A stretch of 64,000 nucleotides of DNA from Nostoc sp. CHAB 5824 (GTDB lineage: Bacteria > Cyanobacteriota > Cyanobacteriia > Cyanobacteriales > Nostocaceae), in NCBI RefSeq assembly GCF_020829665.1, contig NZ_JAIVFT010000005.1, positions 96,807 through 160,806 on the forward strand. The letters run 5' to 3'. This document shows positions 18,949 through 27,498 of this stretch, one piece after another (position 1 is the first letter of the stretch; the number at the start of each line of letters is the position of its first letter). A program made the translations under genes and the position numbers. A model generated the notes under the pieces. It was not told the origin of the DNA and did no database searches. It worked only from the letters and a program-made list of their open reading frames with translations.

Positions 18949-19374
18949 ATGAAAAGTGAGCTTCATGTACCAAGTGACTTGAATTTCCTTAATATTGTCG
19001 AAAACTGGTTGCTGGGATGTTTGAAAATCCAGCTAGGAGAATCTGTGGACTGGTCACGACAATCAAGCCGTTTGAGACTGGCTTTAGTAGAAGCTTACTC
19101 AAATGCAGTCCGTCATGCTCACAAGGACAAACCAAATTTACCAATTTTACTGCGTTTGGAAGTAAAAGACCGGGATCTTGCCCTAGAAGTTTGGGACTAC
19201 GGCGAAGGCTTTGATATGTCTAACTACTACGCTCCAAACCCTATGGAAAAACAAGAAGGTGGTTATGGTTGGCTAATTATGAATCGTCTCATGGATAAAG
19301 TAGACTACCAGTTGCAGGTCAATGGTGCTAACTGTCTAAAGTTAGAAGCTACTTTACCCGAATTAGTCCAATAG
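18949..19374 (+). CDS. RsbW-like anti-sigma/serine-kinase (HATPase_c) protein
   Basis: 141 residues forming a GHKL ATPase fold. The N-box is VEAYSNAVRHAH, the G1 box WDYGEGFDM and the G2 region GGYGWLIMNRLMD. There is no histidine phosphorylation domain, so it is a serine kinase or anti-sigma factor of the RsbW/SpoIIAB type. It starts 3 nt after the PP2C gene and is surely co-translated with it. The pair resembles cyanobacterial partner-switching modules such as HmpU/HmpW described in Nostoc punctiforme hormogonium control; identity with those is not claimed. Confidence 0.88.
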   Translation: MKSELHVPSDLNFLNIVENWLLGCLKIQLGESVDWSRQSSRLRLALVEAYSNAVRHAHKDKPNLPILLRLEVKDRDLALEVWDYGEGFDMSNYYAPNPMEKQEGGYGWLIMNRLMDKVDYQLQVNGANCLKLEATLPELVQ

Positions 19375-19478
19375 ACAAAAGTTACTATTTTTCAAGTGAT
19401 GTGATTTATAGGAATTTTCAATGCCTAGATTTTGTTTTGGGTATAATCAAACATTACCTAAGCTATTATACTTATTTG

Positions 19479-19910
19479 CTAGTTTTCACGACGTAAAGAA
19501 AGTAATTCTTGGGGAGAAGCTAAAAGTTTGATTTTAGTATATGAAATTTGCCGTTGTTGGTTGAGGATAAATAGCCACAAGACATTCACACTACACCAGG
19601 AAGTTTGTGCTTTGCCTGTTACCTGGACTTGAATCGTAGCATTTTCTAAACTTTCGGCTATTCCAGTGTTGGGGTAAGCTTTAATGTTTTGGCTTTCTTG
19701 TTTTAAGTAAGCTGCGATCGCATCTGTCCCTACAATATCAGATTCAAATGGTGGACGCATCACACCATCTACCGCAAATAAGGCAGCAGTTGCTTCAAAT
19801 TCTCCTGCATTTAAGGTTGCAAAATAACGCAGTACACTTGTTTCTGTAATTCCCTCAATCTGGAATTCTTCTTTCAACTGCACTGGGGATATAAATTCAG
19901 CAGAGGTCAC
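19479..19910 (-). CDS. OCP C-terminal-domain homologue (CTDH) carotenoid carrier
   Basis: About 143 residues of NTF2 fold homologous to the C-terminal domain of the orange carotenoid protein. Expected ligand residues are present, numbered from the GTG start: Tyr29 in VLRYFATLNAGEF and Trp112 in VLWLFIL, matching Tyr201 and Trp288 of Synechocystis OCP. Cys106 in SWCSVN matches the cysteine that can link CTDH dimers in Anabaena. MRPPFESDIVG and KLLASPQELL are hallmark motifs. CTDHs take carotenoid from membranes and hand it to helical carotenoid proteins; one such gene lies at 22659. The frame stays open to a TTG at 19931. The GTG at 19910, with GGAG nine nt before, is a better start. Confidence 0.9.
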   Translation of the reverse strand: MTSAEFISPVQLKEEFQIEGITETSVLRYFATLNAGEFEATAALFAVDGVMRPPFESDIVGTDAIAAYLKQESQNIKAYPNTGIAESLENATIQVQVTGKAQTSWCSVNVLWLFILNQQRQISYTKIKLLASPQELLSLRREN

Positions 19911-19931
19911 GTCGCTTCGCTCCGAATTCAA

Positions 19932-20315
19932 AATTCAAAATTCACTCATTACAATCCCCATAAATAAATTCAGGGGCTTGCATCCTTTTTTTTGTCGGTC
20001 ATCAAATGACCTGTATTGTGCTAGCTAAATATTAATTTCAATATAAAAATAGGTAAAAATAAAGCCCCTATTGAGATAGATTGCTATATATTGGTAAATC
20101 TTTCTCACGATGGAAGTTTTACGGCAAAATTCAGGCACAGGTAGTCCTAACCCTGCTGAAAAAGCAGGGAATTAAGCCCACACAGGATCGGGTAAACAGC
20201 GCATTGGGCTATAAATAAAATTTATATTTACAGAAGCAATAAATCTTAATCAAAGGTATTGACTAGGTAATGTACAATTGCTATGCCTTTAGCTAGGCAA
20301 AATCCAAATAAAACA
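19932..20315. other. Intergenic region with CCCTGCT/AGCAGGG hairpin
   Basis: A 7-bp perfect stem with a GAAAA loop lies at 20151-20169, about 150 nt before queG. No gene is evident. The stretch just upstream of CTDH (19911-19945) is made of the dispersed CGTCGCTTCGCTCCG and TTCAAAATTC sequence typical of Nostoc intergenic repeats. Confidence 0.5.
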
Positions 20316-21290
20316 ATGAATCAGTATTCCGTAACAAACAGCAGTGTAGTAAAAGAAAAAGCCAGCGAGTTAGGCTTTCACAAAGTTGGAATTGCTGCTG
20401 TAGATAGGATAGATGCCACAGAAGCGCAGAGGTTACAAGCATGGATTGAACTGGGTTATCACGCTGAGATGGAATGGATGGCTAACCCAAAACGTCAGGA
20501 TATCCACTTAGTGATGCCAGAAGTGCGATCGCTAGTGTGTGTGGCGCTAAATTACTACACATCACATCAACGTCCTGAAGGCGAGGAATACGCCAAAATT
20601 TCTCGTTATGGTTGGGGAAGGGATTATCACAAGGTGATGCATAAAAAGCTCAAGCAGCTAGCCAGATGGTTAGAATCACTTGGTGAAGGTGTAAGAGCTC
20701 TTTATTATGCAGACACTGGCCCGGTGCAAGATAAAGTGTTGGCTCAACTTGCCGGAATTGGTTGGATTGCCAAGAATGGTAATGTGATTACACGAGAATA
20801 TGGCTCTTGGGTATTTTTGGGAGAAGTGTTGACCAATTTGGAATTAGAGAGCGATCGCCCGCATACAGAACACTGCGGTAGCTGTACTCGTTGTCTTCAG
20901 GCTTGTCCTACGGGTGCAATTACTCAGCCTTTTGTCGTGGATGCTAATCGCTGCATTGCTTATCATACGATTGAAAATCGGGCAGAAGAATTACCTGAGA
21001 CAGTTACACCCCATTTAGAAGGCTGGGTTGCTGGTTGTGATATTTGCCAAGATGTTTGTCCTTGGAATCAACGTTTTGCCAACACAACTGATATTGAAGA
21101 GTTTCAGCCGTATTCTGGGAATATTGCTCCCCACCTGCTAGAATTAGCCCAAATCTCAGATCAGGAGTGGGATAAACGATTTCCAGCATCTGCCTTGCGG
21201 CGGATTAAGCCAGAAATGTTACGACGCAACGCCCTAGCTAATCTTGACGCATCCAGGCGAAAGAATGACCCCGAAAGTAATTATTTTTGA
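20316..21290 (+). CDS. queG: Epoxyqueuosine reductase QueG
   Basis: About 324 residues from the ATG at 20316; an ATG at 20283 would add 11 non-conserved residues. The N-terminal half is the cobalamin-binding reductase domain. The two [4Fe-4S] sites are plain: CGSCTRCLQACPTGAI and CDICQDVCPWN. QueG reduces epoxyqueuosine to queuosine in the anticodon of GUN tRNAs, the last step of the modification. The C-terminus overlaps the next gene by 26 nt, suggesting translational coupling. Family length is normal. Confidence 0.93.
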   Translation: MNQYSVTNSSVVKEKASELGFHKVGIAAVDRIDATEAQRLQAWIELGYHAEMEWMANPKRQDIHLVMPEVRSLVCVALNYYTSHQRPEGEEYAKISRYGWGRDYHKVMHKKLKQLARWLESLGEGVRALYYADTGPVQDKVLAQLAGIGWIAKNGNVITREYGSWVFLGEVLTNLELESDRPHTEHCGSCTRCLQACPTGAITQPFVVDANRCIAYHTIENRAEELPETVTPHLEGWVAGCDICQDVCPWNQRFANTTDIEEFQPYSGNIAPHLLELAQISDQEWDKRFPASALRRIKPEMLRRNALANLDASRRKNDPESNYF

Positions 21291-21900
21291 TTTTGATGGC
21301 ACAATTGCTGATACAGTAGATGCCCTTGTAAGTATTGCCAATCGTTTAGCTATAGACTTTGGTTACAGACAAATAAGCCGAGAGCAATTAGCCCTCCTTA
21401 AAAACTTAACTTCTAGGGAAATTATTAAGTACTCAGGAGTTTCTCTATTTAAAATACCTTTTCTAGTTAAAAAAGTTAAAGGAGAATTAAAAAGCAAAAT
21501 TCCAGAATTAAAGCCAATTCCTGGAATTAAAGAAGCATTAATTGAACTCCAAAATCAAGGATATAAACTGGGAATTATTACTTCTAACTCTAAAGAAAAT
21601 GTGACGCAATTCCTGACAATAAATGATTTAAATCACCTATTTGATTTTATCTACTCAGGAATTACAATTTTTGGTAAAACAACCATAATTAATAATGTAT
21701 TGAGGCAAAAGCAACTCAAACCTCAAGAAGTTATTTATGTTGGAGATGAAACCAGAGATATAGAAGCATCAAAAAAAGCAAATATCCAAGTGATTGCAGT
21801 GACTTGGGGCTTTAACTCATCAGAAGTACTAGCCAAGCAAAATCCAGATTATTTAATTCAGCGGCCTAGCGAACTACTAGAAGTAATGAATGGTCGTTAA
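21265..21900 (+). CDS. HAD-superfamily phosphatase (phosphoglycolate phosphatase-like)
   Basis: About 211 residues from the ATG at 21265. HAD motif I is FDFDGTIADT, motif II is IITSNS, motif III Lys lies in the FGKTTII region and motif IV is VGDETRDIEASKKA. The alpha-helical cap between motifs I and II places it among Gph/PGP-like enzymes, which hydrolyse small phosphate esters. It overlaps queG by 26 nt and is probably translated from the same message. Substrate is not determinable. Confidence 0.87.
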   Translation: MTPKVIIFDFDGTIADTVDALVSIANRLAIDFGYRQISREQLALLKNLTSREIIKYSGVSLFKIPFLVKKVKGELKSKIPELKPIPGIKEALIELQNQGYKLGIITSNSKENVTQFLTINDLNHLFDFIYSGITIFGKTTIINNVLRQKQLKPQEVIYVGDETRDIEASKKANIQVIAVTWGFNSSEVLAKQNPDYLIQRPSELLEVMNGR

Positions 21901-21966
21901 TTAGTTAATAGTCAAAAGTAGATAGTGAAAATCTTGACTAGTGACAAATTACCAAAATAGCCCAGT

Positions 21967-22020
21967 GGGCAATGTCTATCAATGCCGAAAACTTCAATTT
22001 TAATGTTTGTGACATTGCCC
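21967..22020. repeat. Inverted repeat GGGCAATGTC/GACATTGCCC
   Basis: Perfect 10-bp arms about 34 nt apart, between two convergent genes. It may serve as a bidirectional terminator, or be a copy of the GTGGGCAATG/CATTGCCCACC element common in Nostoc intergenic DNA. Confidence 0.6.
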
Positions 22021-22051
22021 ACCCTACAAAATAGCAAGATATCAGAAAAAC

Positions 22052-22426
22052 TTAATTTTTCCGTTCACCCTTTTCCAAAGCTTGTTGTACTAGGTCATCA
22101 CTGACATTAGTAACACCCTGAGTTGGAGAATTTCCAACTTCCTTTGCTAACTCTATATAATCATCTGGATTACCAGTTGACTGCGCTTGAGTTTTTGTCT
22201 CTTCTGGTTTAGAGGTTTGATATTTAGGTGCAGTGGCTGCTTTGGCTGCTGCTGCGCCTTCACCTGTGCGATCAACTTCACTAACACTGAATTCTTGTGC
22301 AGCTGCATAATCAGCATCAAAATCGACGTTTGGCGCTTTTTCTTCACCACTAGCTATGCTTTCAGCAGCTAATTGGGCATCATGAGTGGGAGCTTCATTA
22401 ACATTGGGCTTTACTTCATCAGGCAT
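22052..22426 (-). CDS. Disordered Ala/Glu-rich hypothetical protein
   Basis: 124 residues, low complexity, rich in Ala, Glu, Thr and Gln, with no membrane segment or Cys. It starts MPDEVKPNVNEAPTHDAQL and contains the compact acidic stretch NVDFDADYAAAQEFSVSE. It is predicted to be mostly disordered. It is transcribed divergently from the HCP gene 230 nt away, so the two may share a regulatory region. I do not recognise a family. Confidence 0.65.
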   Translation of the reverse strand: MPDEVKPNVNEAPTHDAQLAAESIASGEEKAPNVDFDADYAAAQEFSVSEVDRTGEGAAAAKAATAPKYQTSKPEETKTQAQSTGNPDDYIELAKEVGNSPTQGVTNVSDDLVQQALEKGERKN

Positions 22427-22658
22427 AATTAAAATCCTTAGGTTTCCTTAGGTTAAATTTTTTATTGCTTACTTAAAAGAGCATAGCAAAGTAATTTGTT
22501 CTTTCTATGCTCCCTTGGGAGAGACTTTACCTCTATTAAAAGGTAGATTAAAGCTGCAATTTGCAATTAATATAACTCTTTCTATCGATAGTAGAAGCTG
22601 AGGTTAAAACTTTGGTAAGCCTTAGTTTGGCCTGTGAACTTTCTTTGGAAATAAAATT

Positions 22659-23189
22659 ATGACTGCAAGTTACGATAAAAGTATTTCTCAAGCCCAGAGC
22701 AATGAAAGTCAAAAATTGGTAGATGCGTTTAACAATTTAGATACTGATGCAAAGTTAGCCTGGTTCTATTTGGTTTATAAAAAAATGGGTGATTCAATCA
22801 CGCCAGCTGCTCCCGCTGCTGCCGAACCAGAGTTAGCACCACTTCTGCTAGGAGACTATTTTGAGTTATCAGATGAGCAGCAACTAGATATTATGCGGGA
22901 TATAGTTAACCGCAAAGATACAGAATATTCCCGTGCTTATGGAGCGATCAAAGAAAATAACCAGCTGTTAGTTTGGTATGCTTGGGCAGTAGCTATGGGG
23001 GATACGGTGGTTGACTTACCAGCTACATACGAACCAACTCAGGCAATTAATGATCTGGTTTCTCAGATTGAAGGATTAGATTTTGACGAGCAAATTTCGG
23101 TGTTTCGGACAATAGCTGGTGAAGTGGGTTACACCGATGTTAAGCCGATCGCAACGCAAGCAGAAACTGGAAAAACGTCAAGTTTGTAA
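22659..23189 (+). CDS. Helical carotenoid protein (OCP N-terminal-domain homologue)
   Basis: 176 residues homologous to the all-helical N-terminal domain of OCP, with no C-terminal domain. Signature pieces are DTDAKLAWFYLVYKKMGDSIT (Tyr equivalent to OCP Tyr44), DEQQLDIMRDIVNRKDTEYSR, and LLVWYAWAVAMG, where the Trp takes the place of OCP Trp110. The Pro/Ala-rich PAAPAAAEPELAP replaces the OCP AAPGAAN loop. HCPs bind a ketocarotenoid and quench singlet oxygen; some also quench phycobilisomes. A likely donor, CTDH, is encoded at 19479-19910, and full OCP at 31450-32412. Confidence 0.92.
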   Translation: MTASYDKSISQAQSNESQKLVDAFNNLDTDAKLAWFYLVYKKMGDSITPAAPAAAEPELAPLLLGDYFELSDEQQLDIMRDIVNRKDTEYSRAYGAIKENNQLLVWYAWAVAMGDTVVDLPATYEPTQAINDLVSQIEGLDFDEQISVFRTIAGEVGYTDVKPIATQAETGKTSSL

Positions 23190-23299
23190 TCAGACCAAAT
23201 CGATATTTATAACCTGTCTTTGCCATAACGAGAAATCATGCAGTTACCTATGCAGACTTCAGAAAACGGGGGTGTTTAAATCAAATTTAGTGTCAGTAA

Positions 23300-23347
23300 A
23301 AGCTAATGGCTAATAGCTAATAAAAGTTAATATTAGCTATTAGCCGT
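23300..23347. repeat. GCTAATA heptad repeat with inverted arm
   Basis: GCTAATG, GCTAATA and GCTAATA are followed by the reverse-complement TTAGCTATTAGC, forming a hairpin that overlaps the stop of the acetyltransferase gene. It is likely to be an STRR element doubling as terminator between convergent genes. Confidence 0.65.
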
Positions 23348-23759
23348 CTGCTAATAATGTGTTTACCAGCCATTTACCGATTGTCTGCTCCATAGAGGTT
23401 TCTGTTTCGGTAAAGCCAAGTTTTTTGTAAAATTGGATAGAATCATCTGTAACCAAACAGACATGCTGACCTTGCAATTTGTCTAATAGAATTCGCATCA
23501 TGGTGCTAGCAATTCCTTGGTGACGATAAGGCGTAAATGTCCAAACATCGACTATGTAAGCATTACAAATACCATCGGATAGGACGCGAGCAGTGCCAAT
23601 AATGCGATCGCCTCCATAAGCAATACAAGTGGCATAACTGTTGGTAAACGATGCTTTGAGTTGTTCAGCATTTCTACCGTTGTCGAATTTATCTTGACTG
23701 AGTGTAGCTTTCATCTCCTCCCAATCAACATTTTCAAGATGGTGTTTGTATGTCACCAT
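23340..23759 (-). CDS. GNAT-family N-acetyltransferase
   Basis: About 139 residues from the ATG at 23759; the frame is open to 23795. The fold is shown by GGDRIIGTARVLSDGI (beta strands 2-4), the acetyl-CoA loop TPYRHQGIASTMM and LVTDDSIQFYKKLGFTETE. It acetylates an amine of an unknown small molecule or protein. It precedes an ABC ATPase gene on the same strand, but the order (ATPase upstream, 46 nt apart) suggests they may be co-transcribed. Confidence 0.83.
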   Translation of the reverse strand: MVTYKHHLENVDWEEMKATLSQDKFDNGRNAEQLKASFTNSYATCIAYGGDRIIGTARVLSDGICNAYIVDVWTFTPYRHQGIASTMMRILLDKLQGQHVCLVTDDSIQFYKKLGFTETETSMEQTIGKWLVNTLLADG

Positions 23760-23804
23760 TGCAGTACAGAATTTGATAGATGTTGCAATCAGCAAATTAA
23801 GAAT

Positions 23805-24569
23805 TTATGAGACAGCCAGCTGACTCAAGTCAGATGGTGTCAGATTAGAGTGTACTACTTGACCATCACGGAACCAAACGATGCGCTGGGTTTGACGAGC
23901 AACTTCTGGTTCATGGGTTACCATGACAACTGTGATTCCACTGTTATTAAGTTCGCCAAAAATATCTAAGACTTCTTGGGTTGTGCGCGAATCAAGTGCG
24001 CCTGTGGGTTCATCGGCTAAGAGTACCACGGGACGATTAACGATCGCACGCGCGATCGCTACTCGTTGTTGTTGTCCACCAGATAATTGAGTTGGTTTGT
24101 TGTTGAGGCGATTTGCTAAACCTACTCGCGTCAACGCAACTGTAGCGCGATCGCTTCTTTCTTTTTGGTTCACATTAGCATACACCATCGGCAGCATTAC
24201 ATTTTCTAATGCTGTTAGTTGGGGCAACAGGTGGAATTGTTGGAACACAAACCCTAGCTTTTTATTACGGATATGTGCTAATGAGCGATCGTCCATTTGG
24301 GCTACATCGAGGTTATCTAAGTAATAATGTCCGTCTGTGGGACGGTCAAGACAACCGATAATATTCATGGCTGTGGATTTACCAGAACCAGAAGGCCCCA
24401 TGATTGCACAATATTCGCCCTGTTCCACGATTAGGTTAACATCATTCAGCGCTCGTACTTCTGTTTCGCCACTACCATAAATCTTGAAAATATTTTCTAG
24501 TCGAATGATTGCTGGTTTCGGTACAGGATTAGGAATCAGGGAATCAGTAATTGTAATAGTGTTTGCCAT
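23805..24569 (-). CDS. MacB/LolD/DevA-type ABC exporter ATPase
   Basis: 254 residues from the ATG at 24569; upstream in-frame codons to 24620 are probably not used. Walker A is GPSGSGKS (58-65), with VFQQFHLLPQLTALENVMLP, LSGGQQQRVAIARA and [12 protein letters not shown], all typical of MacB/LolD/DevA ATPases that drive tripartite export. Its likely partners, an HlyD-like adaptor and a MacB-type permease, are on the opposite strand from 26018 onward. The three would form one exporter whose genes are divergent around a 1.4 kb spacer. In heterocystous cyanobacteria DevBCA relatives export glycolipid; the cargo here is unknown. Confidence 0.88.
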   Translation of the reverse strand: MANTITITDSLIPNPVPKPAIIRLENIFKIYGSGETEVRALNDVNLIVEQGEYCAIMGPSGSGKSTAMNIIGCLDRPTDGHYYLDNLDVAQMDDRSLAHIRNKKLGFVFQQFHLLPQLTALENVMLPMVYANVNQKERSDRATVALTRVGLANRLNNKPTQLSGGQQQRVAIARAIVNRPVVLLADEPTGALDSRTTQEVLDIFGELNNSGITVVMVTHEPEVARQTQRIVWFRDGQVVHSNLTPSDLSQLAVS

Positions 24570-25015
24570 AAGAATATAGGTAATCTTGGACTGGGAAGAG
24601 ATTAGCTTACCAGTTGTCACTATAGTAACTACCGTTGCTCTGAATATTCTGAATAAACCCGCAAATCTGTCAGGGCAAGATATCCTACCTGGGTTTGTGT
24701 TGGATTTAACCGAAGTGTGGAGTTCACAATACTAGTTTAAGTGACTCAAGTAGTTTATTGTACTTAATTTATTACATATTTGTAACCTTATGGCTACTTT
24801 CGAGCCATACAATCTAAAGGTAGAAAGTCTGTAGCAAGATCCGGCAGGGTGCGATCGCTTCTCTAGGAAACACACTGGCGTTCACCAAGGGCACACATAA
24901 CTTTGCAAGACGAAAATTTGAAATTTGAAATTTATGTTATGAGTCAGCAAACAGGTGAATTAAGAAAGCAGAATGCCTTTTTGCTTGCCCAAAACACCAA
25001 AATGAGTGCGTGATC

Positions 25016-25190
25016 TACCGAAATGAGAAAGCAAACTGGAGTTTGAGAAAGCAATATGCCTTTTTGTTTGCTGAATCTACTGAAATGAAAAAGCAAACTG
25101 GAGTTTGAGAAAGCAATATGCCTTTTTGCTTGCTGAATCTACTGAAATGAGAAAGCAAACTGGAGTTTGAGAAAGTATTTACACTAAATG
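25016..25190. repeat. 62-bp tandem repeat, about 2.7 copies
   Basis: Units begin CTACYGAAATGA at about 25015, 25077 and 25139, a period of 62 bp. Each carries GAAAGCAAACTGGAGTTTGA and then GAAAGCAATATGCCTTTTTG. A decayed unit lies at 24962-25010. The array ends with an inverted piece (TGCTTTCTCATTTCGGTATT). It occupies the spacer between divergent exporter genes. From 24570 to 25015 I see no gene. Confidence 0.85.
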
Positions 25191-25292
25191 CTTTCTCATT
25201 TCGGTATTTTGCTTATTGAATTCGACTTTATTTATTTTTTCGATGAAGTAACTAGTTATGATGACCGATCTGACGACAAGCCCGGAGTCTGC

Positions 25293-25427
25293 CAATACAG
25301 TTCAGTTAGTTTGTTTACCCTGCGAAGATCCCCCCAACCCCCCAATTTATTGGGGGACTAATTTCCTCCTTTACCCCCTTTTTAAGGGAGTCGCCACAGG
25401 CGGGGGGATCTTATCCGAACCGTATTG
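25293..25427. mobile_element. MITE-like element, CAATACGGTTCG family, copy 1
   Basis: The right end CGAACCGTATTG (25416-25427) is inverted relative to the left end CAATACAGTTCAG (from 25293). The flanks CGGAGTCTGC and TGGAGTCTCC agree at 8 of 10 positions, so they look like an aged 10-bp target duplication. The interior contains a hairpin with AGATCCCCCC/GGGGGGATCT arms. A second copy with a perfect target duplication lies at 52895-53012. An open frame at 25258-25527 runs through the element and is probably not a gene. Confidence 0.75.
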
Positions 25428-25526
25428 TGGAGTCTCCGGCTTAGGACTTTGCGTCTACGTCAAGCATAATGCTTCAATACTGCAAGCTGAGTATCCTAAG
25501 TATTGGGCTTCTTTGGTGCAAGAGTA

Positions 25527-25555
25527 GCGATGCCTGCGGCGGGCTACGCCTACGC
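25527..25555 (+). repeat. Dispersed GTCTACGACGGGCTACGCC-type repeat, variant
   Basis: Reads GCGATGCCTGCGGCGGGCTA then CGCCTACGC, a GC-rich variant of the dispersed element. Confidence 0.75.
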
Positions 25556-26017
25556 CAAAAATGTGCCAAGTAGAAGCAAGCTACGAGTAGCACCAGGCTT
25601 CAGTCTGGGGAAAGATAAAGTGCAACCTCACTTGTAGTATGCCTGCTGGCGAAGTTATACCTAACAATGTGGCTAGAATCGCCCATTCAGGTGAAGCTAT
25701 ACAGACATGTAATCCTTATTATTAAGGAAGATTAAGCAACTATGAAGCTAATTATGCGTCTAGTTGTTAGTTTATTAATTAAAGATTTAATCCAAAAATT
25801 TTAACAACTCCGCATTCCTGCACTTGCCCTTTAATATTTATGTCCGCTCAATTAACCATAGTTAACAAGAAGCCCCAACCACTCTCCACAAGCGGGGAGA
25901 GTAGCAAAAGCGCAGCTGTTTGCTATTTGGTGGGGTGCTTTTACTATAGGCAAGTCAATGGACATCATCATATAACTACAGGCTACTTCCATAAGTAAGA
26001 TTTATAGGCTTTTAGAT
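25556..26017. other. Spacer before exporter adaptor gene, with hairpin element
   Basis: A plus-strand frame at about 25580-25735 (ending MPAGEVIPNNVARIAHSGEA, then IQTCNPYY and stop) has no start and may be a gene tail. At 25871-25939 nested inverted repeats (ACTCTCC/GGAGAGT inside AGCCCCAACC/GGTGGGGTGCT) form a hairpin element. No intact gene is seen. Confidence 0.4.
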
Positions 26018-27487
26018 ATGGCTACGCACATAGAAATTCCTGTTATTGGCAAAGTTAAATATCCATTACGCTGGCTGATGGGGCTGATAGCAGGGGGTGT
26101 CTTAGTTGTTGGTACAGCCACAACCTACACCCTGGTAAATCAAGGGACAAATAAAGAAGATATTGCTCAATTAACTGTGCCAGTAGCAGCGAAAAACGTC
26201 ACCTTGCGGATTACAGCTAGTGGCAAAGTCGTGCCAGTTCAGAGCGTAAATATTAGTCCGAAGAACCCCGGAGTGTTGTCGCAATTATATGTGGAACAAG
26301 GCGATCGCATTCAACAAGGGCAAATTCTCGCCCGTATGGATAGCGCAGGTATTGAGGCTCAAAGGAGCCAGTACCGTGCTAACTTAGCCCAAAGCCAAGC
26401 ACAACTAGCCCAAGCCCTTGCTGGTAGTCGTCCTCAAGAAATTGCTCAAGCTAAGGCGCGATTAGCACAAGCTCAAGCCCAGCTAACCCAAGCTCAGGCT
26501 GGTAATCGTCCCCAAGAGATTGCTCAAGCTCAATCCCAAGTGGATGCGGCTCAAGCAAGGGTGAATTACACCAATGAACAGGTAAAGCGTTATCAATACT
26601 TATACACAGAAGGAGCAGAGAAAAAACAATTACTCGATCAAGCCATCAGCGATGACAAAAGTGCTAGAGCCAATTTAGAAGAAGCTAAAAAACGATTGTC
26701 CTTAGTCCAAAGTGGTACTCGGACTGAGGAAATCGCCCAACGTCAGGCGGCTGTGAATGAAGCACGAGCAGCATTGGTATTGTTAGAAGATGGCACTCGT
26801 TCTGAGGAAATTGTCCAGCGTCAAGCAGCTGTTGAAGCGGCTGAGGCTCAGTTGAAGGGTGTGCAAGTGCAGTTAGATGAGACTATTATTCGCGCTCCTC
26901 TTTCGGGAATTGTGACGCAAAAGTATGCTAACGTGGGTGCTTTCGTGACACCCACAACTTCTGCTTCTACTAGTGCCTCAGCAACTTCTAGTTCAATTGT
27001 CGCCGTAGCACGCGGTTTAGAAGTATTAGCTCAAGTTCCCGAAGCCGATCTTGGCAGAATTAAACCGGGACAGCAGGTGGAAATTGTCGCTGATGCTTAT
27101 CCGGATCAAGTTTATAAAGGTCATGTGCGCCTAATTGCTCCAGAAGCAGTGGTGGAACAAGGTGTGACATCCTTCCAGGTGCGGGTTGCTCTTGATACTG
27201 GCACAGATAAACTGCGTTCTGGCTTAAATGTGGATCTGACTTTTTTAGGCGATCGCGTCAATGATGCCTTGGTGTTACCAACGGTGTCAATCGTCACCGA
27301 AAAGGGTCAAACTGGTGTACTCATACTAGATGCAAACAATAAACCCCAATTCCGCGAAGTTACAGTTGGGGCACAAATCCAAAACCAAACTCAAATTTTA
27401 GGAGGAGTTAAAGAAGGCGATCGCGTTTTTGTTAATCCACCCAAAGACTACAAAATCGAGAAGGCGAAAGAACAGAGTAATTCGTAA
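26018..27487 (+). CDS. HlyD/MacA/DevB-type periplasmic adaptor of an ABC exporter
   Basis: 489 residues. One transmembrane helix (about 18-42) is followed by a biotinyl-lipoyl-like hairpin half (SGKVVPVQSVNISPKNPG), a long coiled coil at about 110-290, the second lipoyl half (LDETIIRAPLSGIVTQKYAN) and the beta-barrel region. The coiled coil contains internal duplications: QEIAQA-type units around GSRPQE and GNRPQE, then GTRTEE and GTRSEE. It bridges the inner-membrane permease, encoded 11 nt downstream, to an outer-membrane TolC-like channel. The unusually Ala/Gln-rich hairpin suggests growth by repeat expansion. Confidence 0.9.
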   Translation: MATHIEIPVIGKVKYPLRWLMGLIAGGVLVVGTATTYTLVNQGTNKEDIAQLTVPVAAKNVTLRITASGKVVPVQSVNISPKNPGVLSQLYVEQGDRIQQGQILARMDSAGIEAQRSQYRANLAQSQAQLAQALAGSRPQEIAQAKARLAQAQAQLTQAQAGNRPQEIAQAQSQVDAAQARVNYTNEQVKRYQYLYTEGAEKKQLLDQAISDDKSARANLEEAKKRLSLVQSGTRTEEIAQRQAAVNEARAALVLLEDGTRSEEIVQRQAAVEAAEAQLKGVQVQLDETIIRAPLSGIVTQKYANVGAFVTPTTSASTSASATSSSIVAVARGLEVLAQVPEADLGRIKPGQQVEIVADAYPDQVYKGHVRLIAPEAVVEQGVTSFQVRVALDTGTDKLRSGLNVDLTFLGDRVNDALVLPTVSIVTEKGQTGVLILDANNKPQFREVTVGAQIQNQTQILGGVKEGDRVFVNPPKDYKIEKAKEQSNS

Positions 27488-27498
27488 TTATATAAGAC

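Noticed and set aside
20100..20220. Riboswitch upstream of queG
   Set aside because: Only one simple hairpin (CCCTGCT/AGCAGGG) was found; no preQ1 or cobalamin aptamer core could be recognised.
25016..25190. CRISPR array
   Set aside because: The 62-bp units are contiguous with no unique spacers, and no cas gene is near.
25258..25527. 89-codon plus-strand frame
   Set aside because: More than half of it is the MITE at 25293-25427; the encoded PPNPPIYWG stretch is the repeat's GATCCCCCC hairpin read as protein.
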